From an uncultured Variovorax sp. (GTDB taxonomy: Bacteria > Pseudomonadota > Gammaproteobacteria > Burkholderiales > Burkholderiaceae): a DNA stretch of 6,185 nucleotides. The translations under genes and the position numbers were made by a program. Within the stretch, counting starts at the first letter, position 1. Each line of letters begins with the position of its first letter. The DNA lies in assembly GCA_946478645.1 (NCBI GenBank), contig CAMLCW010000309.1:1-6185 (forward strand). Reading direction: 5' to 3'. Shown here piece after piece: positions 1 to 5,448 of this stretch. The notes below the pieces were generated by a model. The model was given only the letters and a program-made list of their open reading frames with translations, searched no databases and was not told the DNA's origin.

Positions 1-409
1 CGGTCGATTGCGAATCGACGCGCACGCCGTCGATGTACACCGCCGTGAAGCGCGTCTCGGCACCGCGCACGAACAGGCTCGTGGTGTTGGCCACGCTGCC
101 GCTGCGCACGATCTCGATGCCGGGCAGCCGCGCGAGCACGTCGGCCACGCCGGCGGCGCCGCTGCGCTCGATGGTCTCGCGGTCGACGACCGAGACGTCG
201 CCCACCAGGTCGGAGAGCCGCTGCGGCGTGCGGTTGGCCGTGACCACGGTCTCGCCGAGCGTGGCGACAGGCTGCGGCTGGGCAAGCGCCGAAAACGGCA
301 GCAGCAGCGTGGTGCCGCCGAAGGCGCAGCCGATGGCGAGCGGAAGGCGGGCAAGGCGACGGCGGCGCGCGGGCGCACGGCCAATGGAAACTGGAACGCA
401 GGAAGTCAT
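1..409 (-). CDS. btuB: TonB-dependent vitamin B12 receptor (BtuB-like), N-terminal part only
   Basis: Outer-membrane receptor that would bind cobalamin (or a related corrinoid) and import it using TonB energy. The visible 136 residues begin with a long basic N-region (RAPARRRRLAR), a hydrophobic stretch and an ALA-Q signal-peptidase site near residue 43. A TonB box (ETVVTANR, about residues 53-60) follows, then the plug domain with DVSVVDRETIERSG, DVLARLPGIEI, FVRGAETRFTAVYIDGVRV. This order closely resembles the start of E. coli BtuB (TLVVTANR, DVLRRLPGVDI, IRGTNASHVLVLIDGVRL). The ATG at 409-407 is chosen because it gives a complete signal peptide and no ATG, GTG or TTG lies in frame just upstream; no strong Shine-Dalgarno is visible. 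The rest of the barrel lies beyond the window edge. The cobalamin riboswitch upstream supports B12 as ligand, although substrate is not proven by the plug alone. Confidence 0.9.
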   Translation of the reverse strand, partial: MTSCVPVSIGRAPARRRRLARLPLAIGCAFGGTTLLLPFSALAQPQPVATLGETVVTANRTPQRLSDLVGDVSVVDRETIERSGAAGVADVLARLPGIEIVRSGSVANTTSLFVRGAETRFTAVYIDGVRVDSQST

Positions 410-439
410 GGATGGATCGAACGAACGTCTGATGCCCGT

Positions 440-518
440 CGCCGGCTTCCCCGCCGGCGCTTGGGCGCAATGGCTGCTGCACGCACCCTGCGACATTCGT
501 CGGGTCCATGCGGCAGCC
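440..518 (-). promoter_or_regulatory. Structured leader between B12 riboswitch and btuB start (possible expression platform)
   Basis: Two RNA hairpins can be drawn on the minus strand. The first spans 518-472: GGCTGC pairs with GCAGCC and CGCA with TGCG, with a 4-nt bulge and an inner CGAC-GAAT-GTCG stem. The second is a perfect 7-bp stem (CGCCGGC/GCCGGCG, 459-440) with loop GGGGAA, about 30 nt before the ATG. Neither is followed by a U-run, so control at translation (hiding or exposing the ribosome site) is more likely than intrinsic termination. The purine-rich loop could take part in such switching. The structures are read by eye; the role is inferred. Confidence 0.4.
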
Positions 519-526
519 GCCTCGTT

Positions 527-748
527 GGCCGGTATCCGGGCTGGCAGTGCGACCCCGGCCGCCTTCCCAGGCACCTGTTTCAGGGCGCCCAGTGGCTGGA
601 TGGCGGGGGTTGACGCGCGAGGCGTCGACTGCTTGACCGTTGCGGGGGCAGCGCAGGCGGCTTCGGCCTGTCTTCGTTTCCGAAGATGGGCCTCCACTCC
701 TGCTTCCCGTTGAACCGCGGCGCGTGAACCACGCCGCAGGCACCAACA
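527..748 (-). ncRNA. Cobalamin riboswitch
   Basis: Class-defining conserved blocks appear in the right order on the minus strand. A GGTGCC segment (744-739) is followed by a GC hairpin. Then come GGTTCAACGGGAAGCAGG (716-699), the core GCTGCCCCCGCAAC (652-639), GCCACTG (596-590), GGGAAGG (568-562) and a B12-box-like AGCCCGGATACCGGCC (542-527). The 5' GGTGCC and 3' GGATACC segments can form the closing helix. It sits upstream of the btuB-like gene, so adenosylcobalamin or another cobalamin would be expected to repress receptor synthesis. The exact 5' boundary is approximate. Open reading frames crossing this stretch on either strand are not genes. Confidence 0.93.
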
Positions 749-754
749 GGCGGG

Positions 755-760
755 ATTCTA
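755..760 (-). promoter_or_regulatory. btuB: Possible -10 box of the riboswitch/btuB transcript
   Basis: On the minus strand TAGAAT matches the sigma-70 -10 consensus at four of six positions. It lies about 7 bases before the start of the riboswitch fold, so transcription would begin near 748. No good -35 is visible at 16-18 bp spacing. The placement is attractive but the motif alone is weak. Confidence 0.35.
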
Positions 761-798
761 GGGCAGGCGCCAGTTGTTAACGGCTATCATCGCCAACC

Positions 799-1023
799 AT
801 GCCCGCCTCCAGCCCCATCGACCAGATCGCCGAGCGTGTGGACCGCCTGCTCGTGCGTCATGAAGAGGTGCAGCGCACCAATGCGCTGCTGCAGGAGCAG
901 GTCGAGGCACTCACGCGCGAGCGCGACGCCCTGAAGTCGCGACTCGCCGCGGCCCGCACGCGGCTCGACGCGCTGCTCGAGCGCTTGCCGGCCGAACCAC
1001 CTTCCCAAGATTCCTCCGCATGA
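799..1023 (+). CDS. Small coiled-coil protein upstream of zapA (ZapB-like / TIGR02449-type)
   Basis: A 74-residue, highly charged protein made almost wholly of one predicted coiled coil. Heptad-like spacing of I, L and V runs from about residue 7 to 64 (DQIAERVDRLL, NALLQEQVEAL, ERDALKSRLAAARTRLDALLERL), followed by a short acidic, proline-containing tail. Short proteins of this kind are commonly found directly before zapA in proteobacteria, and resemble ZapB or the TIGR02449 family, so a role at the division ring with ZapA is likely but inferred. Its stop overlaps the zapA start in an ATGA, indicating translational coupling. No Shine-Dalgarno is evident before the ATG. A TATCAT hexamer at 785-790 would place transcription start within a few bases of the ATG, suggesting a very short leader, but no clear -35 accompanies it. 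Confidence 0.8.
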   Translation: MPASSPIDQIAERVDRLLVRHEEVQRTNALLQEQVEALTRERDALKSRLAAARTRLDALLERLPAEPPSQDSSA

Positions 1024-1358
1024 AGCAGATCGAAGTTCAGATCATGGGCCAGAGCTATCTGCTCGGCTGTCCCGAGGACGGCGAGGCGCAGCTGCGCGAC
1101 GCCGTCGAGCGCGTCGATGCGGCCATGTGCAAGATCCGCGATGCAGGCAAGGTCAAGGCGCGCGACCGCATCGCGGTGCTGGCCTCGCTGAACCTGGCCT
1201 TCGACCTGGCCTCGCAGCAGGCGGCCGCGGCGGCCGCAGCCGCTGCACCGGCCGAAGCGCCCGAGGCGGCCCCTGGTAACACCGAAACGGACGCCAAGAC
1301 GGCCCAGATCATTCAGAAACTCGATCAGGCCCTCGCGGGCGATGACCATTTACTCTGA
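1020..1358 (+). CDS. zapA: Cell division protein ZapA
   Basis: A 112-residue ZapA-family protein, a cytoplasmic regulator that binds FtsZ and promotes bundling of Z-ring filaments. The N-terminal globular domain shows the family pattern: KQIEVQIMGQSYLLGCPEDGEAQLRDAVERVDAAM, residues 2-36. A helix follows with the conserved RDRIAVLASLNLAFDL segment (about residues 48-63), which leads into the dimerising coiled coil. The C-terminal half contains an alanine-rich stretch (AAAAAAAAAPAEAPEAAP) and ends in a short helix IIQKLDQAL. The alanine-rich linker is GC-rich and probably length-variable among relatives. The gene overlaps the upstream coiled-coil gene by 4 bp and is followed about 40 bp later by 6S RNA, the zapA-ssrS order seen in many proteobacteria. 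Confidence 0.93.
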   Translation: MKQIEVQIMGQSYLLGCPEDGEAQLRDAVERVDAAMCKIRDAGKVKARDRIAVLASLNLAFDLASQQAAAAAAAAAPAEAPEAAPGNTETDAKTAQIIQKLDQALAGDDHLL

Positions 1359-1385
1359 GCGCGGGCACCCGGCGCCGGCCGGGCG

Positions 1386-1391
1386 TAAAAT
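1386..1391 (+). promoter_or_regulatory. ssrS: -10 box of the 6S RNA gene
   Basis: TAAAAT (five of six matches to TATAAT) lies 6-7 bases before the base that opens the 6S closing stem, which puts transcription start at about 1397. A clear -35 element is not visible at the usual spacing (around 1363-1368), which is GC-rich. A second, distal promoter inside zapA cannot be judged by eye. Confidence 0.55.
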
Positions 1392-1395
1392 CGGC

Positions 1396-1573
1396 ACTGT
1401 CTGCGGTGCGCGCCGGGCTTAATATTTCCTTGTTCCAATGCTCTCCGGAGCCGGGCTTGGTACATCGCTCGACGGGCGTGATCATCTCGCGTCAGATGAA
1501 CCCGAAGTCTTGCTGCCCTCGCCCACCTGAACCCTGGTTCAGGATGCGGGTTCGGTGCCCACCTGCAGACACC
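1396..1573 (+). ncRNA. ssrS: 6S RNA (RNA polymerase-binding regulatory RNA)
   Basis: About 178 nt that fold as a 6S-type rod. The ends form a closing stem: TGTCTGC (1398-1404) pairs with GCAGACA (1565-1571), continued by GGTG with CACC. A longer helix follows, joining GCGCCGGGC to GTTCGGTGC with some G-U pairs. The 5' side of the central bubble is the AU-rich TTAATATTTCC (1419-1429). On the 3' side is a perfect small hairpin, CCTGAACC/GGTTCAGG (1526-1543), very like the CCUUGAACC/GGUUCAAGG element of E. coli 6S RNA. The position directly after zapA is the classical location of ssrS. 6S RNA binds sigma-70 holoenzyme in stationary phase by mimicking an open promoter, and is released through pRNA synthesis. 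The identification rests on structure and synteny; the exact ends are approximate. Confidence 0.9.
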
Positions 1574-1588
1574 TTTTTTCCGCTATTG

Positions 1589-1625
1589 CGGCCCCTGCAT
1601 CCACTGCACGGGGCCGTTGCTTTTT
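1589..1625 (+). terminator. Intrinsic terminator after 6S RNA
   Basis: A 7-bp stem CGGCCCC (1589-1595) / GGGGCCG (1610-1616) continues inward as TGCA/TGCA with a 5-base loop, and is followed by TTGC and a run of five T (1621-1625). A separate T6 run (1574-1579) directly after the 6S closing stem may give a first 3' end. The T-run lies only about 15 bp before the GTG of the next gene, so read-through could supply that gene's transcript. Confidence 0.75.
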
Positions 1626-1640
1626 CTTTAGGTTCTGCGC

Positions 1641-2462
1641 GTGAATTCCCTCCTCGACCCCATCCTGATCGCCGAACTGGCCGCACTCGGCCTGGGCACC
1701 GGCTTCCTTGCAGGCCTGCTCGGCATCGGCGGTGGGATGCTCATGGTGCCGTTCATCACGATCATCGTGGGGCATCGCGGCGTGCCGGGGGATCTGGCCG
1801 TGAAGATGGCGATCGCCACCTCGATGGCCACGATCATCTTCACTTCGATCTCGAGCGTGCGCGCGCACCACAAGCGCGGCGCGGTGCGCTGGGACATCGT
1901 GCGGCGCCTTGCGCCCGGCATCATCATCGGCAGCCTGATCGGCAGCATGGGCGTGTTCGCGCTGCTCAAGGGAACGGTGCTCGCGATCGTGTTCGCGCTG
2001 TTCGTGGGCTTCTCGGCCACGCAGATGTTCCTCGACCGCAAGCCCAAGCCCACGCGCCAGATGCCCGGCACCGCGGGGCAGCTGTCGGCGGGCGGCGCGA
2101 TCGGCTTCATCTCGGGCCTGGTCGGCGCGGGCGGCGGCTTCGTCAGCGTGCCCTTCATGACCTGGTGCAACATCTCGATCCACAACGCGGTGGCCACCAG
2201 CGCCGCGCTCGGCTTCCCGATCGCGGTGGCCAACGTGGCGGGCTACGTCATCAGCGGGCAATCGGTGCAGGGGCTGCCGGCCGGCTCGTTCGGCTACATC
2301 TGGCTGCCGGCGCTCGCGGTGATCGCACTGGCCAGCGTGCTCACCGCACCGCTCGGCGCCAAGGCGGCGCACAACCTGCCGGTGAAGAAGCTCAAGCGCG
2401 TGTTTGCGAGCATCCTGTACGTGCTCGCGGCCTACATGCTCTGGAAGGGGCTGCAGGGCTAA
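1641..2462 (+). CDS. TauE/SafE-family (TSUP) membrane permease, sulfite or organic-sulfonate exporter type
   Basis: A 273-residue integral inner-membrane protein of the TSUP family (TauE/SafE), whose members move sulfite, sulfoacetate, thiosulfate or other small anions. It has the family's internal duplication, each half carrying a glycine-rich re-entrant motif: LLGIGGGMLMVPF (about residues 26-38) and LVGAGGGFVSVPF (160-172). About seven or eight hydrophobic segments are visible, separated by short basic loops such as RAHHKRGAVRWD and DRKPKPTRQ. The length is typical. A GTG start is chosen because the first membrane segment follows directly and the next in-frame ATG lies inside the first GGG motif; a weak AGG lies 8 bases upstream. 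The gene follows the 6S terminator closely, with no obvious promoter of its own. The substrate cannot be read from sequence. Confidence 0.85.
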   Translation: MNSLLDPILIAELAALGLGTGFLAGLLGIGGGMLMVPFITIIVGHRGVPGDLAVKMAIATSMATIIFTSISSVRAHHKRGAVRWDIVRRLAPGIIIGSLIGSMGVFALLKGTVLAIVFALFVGFSATQMFLDRKPKPTRQMPGTAGQLSAGGAIGFISGLVGAGGGFVSVPFMTWCNISIHNAVATSAALGFPIAVANVAGYVISGQSVQGLPAGSFGYIWLPALAVIALASVLTAPLGAKAAHNLPVKKLKRVFASILYVLAAYMLWKGLQG

Positions 2463-2469
2463 AGCCCCT
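2446..2469 (+). terminator. Hairpin at the end of the TSUP gene (weak terminator candidate)
   Basis: AGGGGCT (2446-2452) and AGCCCCT (2463-2469) form a perfect 7-bp stem with a 10-base loop that includes the TAA stop. No T-run follows, so it may be an mRNA 3'-end stabiliser or a poor terminator, not an efficient intrinsic one. Confidence 0.35.
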
Positions 2470-2488
2470 CGGCTATGGAGTGGATCGG

Positions 2489-2517
2489 TTGCGGCGCGCC
2501 GGTCCGGGCCGTATAAC
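2489..2517 (+). promoter_or_regulatory. Predicted usp promoter giving a leaderless mRNA, overlapped by a palindrome
   Basis: TTGCGG (2489-2494) and TATAAC (2512-2517) are separated by exactly 17 bp, a sigma-70-like arrangement. Start of transcription 6-8 bases past the -10 would fall on or next to the A of the stress-protein ATG at 2524, and there is no Shine-Dalgarno. The -10 is embedded in a perfect inverted repeat, GGCCGT-ATA-ACGGCC (2507-2521), which could be an operator or chance. The spacing is seen directly; activity is inferred. Confidence 0.5.
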
Positions 2518-2523
2518 GGCCGC

Positions 2524-2949
2524 ATGAAAATCCTCATCGCCGTCGACGGCAGCCCGTACACCCAGAAGGCCCTCAACTACCTGCTGGCCAACCGGCCGAT
2601 GTTCGTGGATGGCCACGAGCTCGTCGTGGTGCACGTGGTCACCGGCATCTCGGGCCATGTCACGCGCCACCTCAGCAAGGAAGTGCTCGAGGAGTACTAC
2701 ACCGAGGAGAGCGCCAAGGTGCTCGACCCGGTCGTCGCCCGCCTCGCCAAGGAGGGCGTGAGCAGCTACACGATCGACAAGCGCCACGGCCACGCCGCCG
2801 AGGAGATCCTCAAGGCCGCGGCCGCATCGAAGGCGCAACTGATCGTCCTCGGCACGCACGGCCACGGCATTCTGGGGCGCGCGCTGATGGGCTCCGTCGC
2901 CACCAAGGTGATCTCGGAAACCGACACCTCCGTGCTGCTGGTCCAGTAG
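2524..2949 (+). CDS. Universal stress protein, single UspA domain
   Basis: A 141-residue cytoplasmic protein with the Usp alpha/beta fold. The first strand MKILIAVDGS carries the conserved D8, which contacts nucleotide in ATP-binding family members. The C-terminal signature G-2X-G-9X-G-S is intact (GTHGHGILGRALMGS, residues 110-124), placing it in the ATP-binding (MJ0577-like) group as opposed to the non-binding UspA group. The last strand TSVLLV is typical. Such proteins usually dimerise and are induced by starvation, redox or other stress; the particular stress is unknown here. The ATG at 2524 matches the family N-terminus exactly, so an upstream-extended reading is rejected. It lies about 60 bp after the TSUP gene and appears to have its own promoter. 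Confidence 0.93.
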   Translation: MKILIAVDGSPYTQKALNYLLANRPMFVDGHELVVVHVVTGISGHVTRHLSKEVLEEYYTEESAKVLDPVVARLAKEGVSSYTIDKRHGHAAEEILKAAAASKAQLIVLGTHGHGILGRALMGSVATKVISETDTSVLLVQ

Positions 2950-2967
2950 CAGCCGCCCCGGTTACAG

Positions 2968-2983
2968 TGGGGAAGCTTCCCCA
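2968..2983 (+). repeat. Perfect 16-bp palindrome upstream of the ParA-like gene
   Basis: TGGGGAAGCTTCCCCA is fully self-complementary and lies 15 bp before the ATPase ATG and 18 bp after the usp stop. A TACAGT hexamer (2963-2968) touches its left edge and could be a -10, which would put the palindrome at the start of transcription, but no -35 is evident. It could be an operator for a dimeric regulator, or a 6-bp RNA hairpin with an AGCU loop. No T-run follows, so it is unlikely to be an intrinsic terminator. Confidence 0.5.
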
Positions 2984-2998
2984 ACGACCGGATCAACC

Positions 2999-3691
2999 AT
3001 GGCTTCCATCAACTTCATTGGCGGCGAGAAAGGCGGGGTCGGCAAGTCGGTCACCGCGCGCGTGCTCGCGCAGTACTTCATCGACCACAGCCGGCCCTTC
3101 ACCGGCTTCGACACCGACCGTTCGCACAGCTCGTTCACCCGCTTCTACGAAGGCTTCGCCTCGCCCGTCGTGGTCGACAGCTTCGAAGGGCTCGACACCG
3201 TGGTGAACGGCTTCGAGACCAATCCCCACCAGAGCGTGATCGTCGACCTCGCGGCCCAGACGCTGGCGCCGCTCGCGCGCTGGATCAAGGAGTCGGACCT
3301 GTTCGACGTGTTCGACGAACTCGGCGTGGCCGTCAACTTCTGGCACGTGCTCGACGACGGCAAGGACTCGACCGACCTGCTCGGCACGCTGATCGACACC
3401 TTCGGCAACCGGCCCAACTACATCGTGGTGCAGAACTACGGCCGCGGCAGCGACTTCGGCATGCTGCTCGCGTCGCAGTCGCTCTCGAAGGCCACGGCCG
3501 CCGGCGCCCGCGTGATCGCGCTGCCGCGCCTGCACGAGGCCAGCATGCGCAAGATCGATGCGCAGAACACCAGCTTCTGGAAGGCGGTGAACGACCGCGA
3601 GAGCCCGCAGGCGCTCGGCCTGCTGGAGCGCCAGCGCGTCAAGTCGTGGCTGGCGACCGCCTACGCGGCCTTCGACACGCTGCCGCTGTAG
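2999..3691 (+). CDS. Orphan ParA/MinD-superfamily ATPase, MobD-like
   Basis: A 230-residue P-loop ATPase. The N-terminus FIGGEKGGVGKSVTA (residues 6-20) contains the deviant Walker A of the ParA/MinD/SIMIBI class, with both the signature lysine K11 and the P-loop K16. GFDTDRSHSSF (36-46) matches the A' region, and VIVDLAAQ (80-87) is the Walker B-like strand, lacking the usual D-x-P-P. The GGEKGGVGKS start and D-T-D-R in place of D-P-Q resemble mobilisation-type MobD/StbC-like ATPases more than chromosome-partitioning ParA. No ParB-like gene, parS-like repeat array or relaxase is visible nearby, so it is an orphan here. Neighbours are a stress protein upstream and dsbB convergent, only 6 bp apart downstream. 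The cargo or partner is unknown. The start codon has only a weak GGA Shine-Dalgarno. Confidence 0.8.
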   Translation: MASINFIGGEKGGVGKSVTARVLAQYFIDHSRPFTGFDTDRSHSSFTRFYEGFASPVVVDSFEGLDTVVNGFETNPHQSVIVDLAAQTLAPLARWIKESDLFDVFDELGVAVNFWHVLDDGKDSTDLLGTLIDTFGNRPNYIVVQNYGRGSDFGMLLASQSLSKATAAGARVIALPRLHEASMRKIDAQNTSFWKAVNDRESPQALGLLERQRVKSWLATAYAAFDTLPL

Positions 3692-3697
3692 CGGCGT

Positions 3698-4198
3698 TCA
3701 GGCCTTCGACCGGCGCAACAGCAGCACCAGCAGCAGCACCGAAAGCACCGCGAACGCAACGAACGACCAGTTCGCGAGCGTCAGGCCGAACAGCGACCAG
3801 TCGATCTTCGAGCAGTCGCCGCCGCCGCGGAAGATCATGGGCAGCGCGCGCTTGAGCGGAAAGGTCTCGATCATCCCGTAGAGGTCGCGCCCGCAGGAGA
3901 CGACCTCGGGCGGATTCCACTGCAGCCAGCTCTGCGCGGCCGCGGTATAGGCACCGCCGATGGCCGAGAGCAGCGCCAGCGCCGTGCCCGTGCGCTGCAG
4001 GCCGCGCTGGCGGAACAGCGCCGCCAGGCCGGAGAAGATCGCCACCAGCATCAGCGCATAGCGCTGCACGATGCACATGGGACAGGGCTCGAGCCCCACC
4101 ACGTGCTGCAGGTAGAGGCCGAACGCGAGCATCAGCACGCAGGCCAGGCAGATCAGTGCAAGCGCGCGGCGCGGCGCGGCGAAATACCAAGCGATCAA
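3698..4198 (-). CDS. dsbB: Disulfide bond formation protein DsbB
   Basis: Inner-membrane quinone-linked oxidase that re-oxidises periplasmic DsbA. Four hydrophobic helices are visible. All four catalytic cysteines are present: the quinone-proximal CPMC pair after [12 protein letters not shown] (about residues 39 and 42) and the second-loop pair in SCGRDLYGM and GGDCSKIDW (about 102 and 129), close to E. coli positions 41/44 and 104/130. The segment [13 protein letters not shown], including the conserved arginine, is diagnostic. The preferred start is the TTG at 4198, giving [11 protein letters not shown] and a 4-bp TTGA overlap with the cysA stop. Another TTG at 4210 would add four residues. 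Either way the start is non-ATG and inside the cysA end, so expression probably depends on translation of cysA. The gene ends 6 bp from the convergent ATPase gene, with no clear terminator between them. Confidence 0.92.
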   Translation of the reverse strand: MIAWYFAAPRRALALICLACVLMLAFGLYLQHVVGLEPCPMCIVQRYALMLVAIFSGLAALFRQRGLQRTGTALALLSAIGGAYTAAAQSWLQWNPPEVVSCGRDLYGMIETFPLKRALPMIFRGGGDCSKIDWSLFGLTLANWSFVAFAVLSVLLLVLLLRRSKA

Positions 4199-5292
4199 GG
4201 GGAAACCCAATCTTCTTCGACGAACACCCTGGCCTTGCGCGGCGTGGCGACCACGGTGTCGCCCTCGTTCAAGCCCAGGTCGCGGAACTGTTGCGCAGGG
4301 ATTTGCGCCTCGATGATGGTTCCGGAGCCCGGATTATCTGGATTCGTTTCGGTGGGCTCAAGTTCCAGCCGCGCGATCGGACCGACCACGATGGCGCGCG
4401 ACAGCGTGGCCACGATGCCGGTCGCGCCAGCCGTGTAGCGCGCCACGCTCAGGTCGTGCGGCCGCACGTAGGCCATCGCCTTGGCGCCGCGCGCGCCGCT
4501 GTGTTCGGGCGAATCGAGGCGCATGCCGTCGAGTTGCACCGTGCCGGCGTCGGCCCGGCCATGGAACAGGTTCACGTCGCCGAGGAAGCCGTAGACGAAC
4601 GGGCTCGCGGGCTGGTCCCACACCTCCTGCGGCGAACCGACCTGCTCGATGCGGCCCTTGTTGATGACGACCACGCGGTCGGCCACCTCGAGCGCTTCTT
4701 CCTGGTCGTGCGTGACGAAGATCGAGGTCACGTGCAGCTCGTCGTGCAGCCGGCGCAGCCAGCGGCGCAGCTCCTTGCGCACCTTGGCGTCGAGCGCGCC
4801 GAAGGGCTCGTCGAGCAGCAGCACCTTGGGCTCGACCGCCAGCGCGCGTGCGAGCGCGATGCGCTGGCGCTGACCGCCCGAGAGCTGCGACGGATAGCGG
4901 TCGGCCAGCCAGTCGAGCTGCACCAGCTTGAGCAGGTCGGTCACCTTGGCCTTGATCTGGGCCTCGCTCGGGCGCTCGCGGCGCGGCTTCACGCGCAGGC
5001 CGAAGGCCACGTTCTCGAACACGGTCATGTGGCGGAACAGCGCGTAGTGCTGGAACACGAAGCCCACCTGCCGCTCGCGCACGTGCACGTCGGTGGTGTC
5101 CTCGCCCGCGAACAGGATGCTGCCGGTGTCGGCCGTCTCCAGCCCCGCGATGATGCGCAGCAGCGTGGTCTTGCCGCAGCCCGAGGGGCCGAGCAGCGCG
5201 ACCAGTTCCCCCGAGCCCACGTCGAGGTTGACGTCGTTCAGGGCGCGGAAATCGCCGAACTGCTTGCTGATGTTGCGTATTTCGATGCTCAT
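4195..5292 (-). CDS. cysA: Sulfate/thiosulfate ABC transporter ATP-binding protein CysA
   Basis: A 365-residue ATPase that powers the CysTW permease for sulfate and thiosulfate uptake, the entry step for cysteine synthesis. The nucleotide-binding domain is complete: Walker [10 protein letters not shown] (residues 35-43), Q-loop Q81, signature LSGGQRQ (137-143), Walker B VLLLDEP (157-163), D-loop GALD and switch histidine H195 in [32 protein letters not shown] is characteristic of the CysA/PotA group. A C-terminal regulatory TOBE-like region follows (about 240-355), including [11 protein letters not shown] and [10 protein letters not shown]. The start [13 protein letters not shown] matches the family. 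It is downstream of cysW with a 156-bp gap holding an inverted repeat, and upstream of dsbB. An AAAGA about 8 bases before the ATG is a weak ribosome site. Confidence 0.95.
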   Translation of the reverse strand: MSIEIRNISKQFGDFRALNDVNLDVGSGELVALLGPSGCGKTTLLRIIAGLETADTGSILFAGEDTTDVHVRERQVGFVFQHYALFRHMTVFENVAFGLRVKPRRERPSEAQIKAKVTDLLKLVQLDWLADRYPSQLSGGQRQRIALARALAVEPKVLLLDEPFGALDAKVRKELRRWLRRLHDELHVTSIFVTHDQEEALEVADRVVVINKGRIEQVGSPQEVWDQPASPFVYGFLGDVNLFHGRADAGTVQLDGMRLDSPEHSGARGAKAMAYVRPHDLSVARYTAGATGIVATLSRAIVVGPIARLELEPTETNPDNPGSGTIIEAQIPAQQFRDLGLNEGDTVVATPRKARVFVEEDWVSP

Positions 5293-5313
5293 GGGAATCT
5301 TTCAGGACCGGGA

Positions 5314-5440
5314 TCGGACTTCCGGACGCAGAGGACGCGAAGGTTTCGCAGAGGACGCAAAAGGAATGCAATCAAAATTCTTGATTTTCTCTTTCGCGTC
5401 CTTCGCGGATTCTTTGCGTCCTCTGCGTCCGGTAGTCCGA
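5314..5440 (-). repeat. 127-bp imperfect inverted repeat in the cysW-cysA gap (REP/MITE-like)
   Basis: The two arms match over almost their full length. TCGGACT (5314-5320) pairs with AGTCCGA (5434-5440), and a 17-bp block CCGGACGCAGAGGACGC (5322-5338) is exactly complementary to 5416-5432. A degenerate middle follows, then AATCAA (5370-5375) facing TTGATT (5381-5386) around a 5-base centre. Each arm also contains a degenerate direct repeat; in the left arm CGCAGAGGACGC occurs twice, 20 bp apart (5327 and 5347). The AT-rich centre differs from the flanking coding DNA. No open frame or clear target-site duplication is seen. As RNA it would form a very long hairpin between two operon genes. A dispersed non-autonomous element is the best guess; a copy count is needed. 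Confidence 0.8.
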
Positions 5441-5448
5441 ATTTCTTT

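Noticed and set aside
8..713. Two overlapping plus-strand open frames of about 200-226 codons
   Set aside because: They run antisense to the btuB signal peptide/plug region and across the cobalamin riboswitch; the proteins are arginine- and alanine-rich with no recognisable domain, as expected of GC-rich shadow frames.
2404..2523. N-terminal extension of the universal stress protein by about 40 residues
   Set aside because: The extension overlaps the end of the TSUP gene and is arginine-rich; the family begins at MKILIAVDGS.
1406..2527. Plus-strand open frame of 373 codons
   Set aside because: It spans the 6S RNA and terminator and then reads the TSUP gene in the wrong frame; composition is arginine/histidine-rich without motifs.
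1539..2576. Minus-strand open frame of 345 codons
   Set aside because: Antisense shadow of the TSUP gene; the true gene has membrane helices and two GGG motifs on the plus strand.
2968..2983. Intrinsic terminator for usp
   Set aside because: The palindrome has no loop beyond four bases of its own sequence and no T-run after it; an operator or chance palindrome fits better.
4358..5371. Minus-strand open frame of 337 codons overlapping cysA
   Set aside because: Out-of-frame reading of cysA; the CysA frame contains every ABC ATPase motif.
5322..5432. CRISPR-like array from the repeated GGACGCAGAGGACGC units
   Set aside because: The units are in inverted arms with degenerate spacing, only two direct copies per arm, and no uniform spacers; the pattern is one long hairpin.
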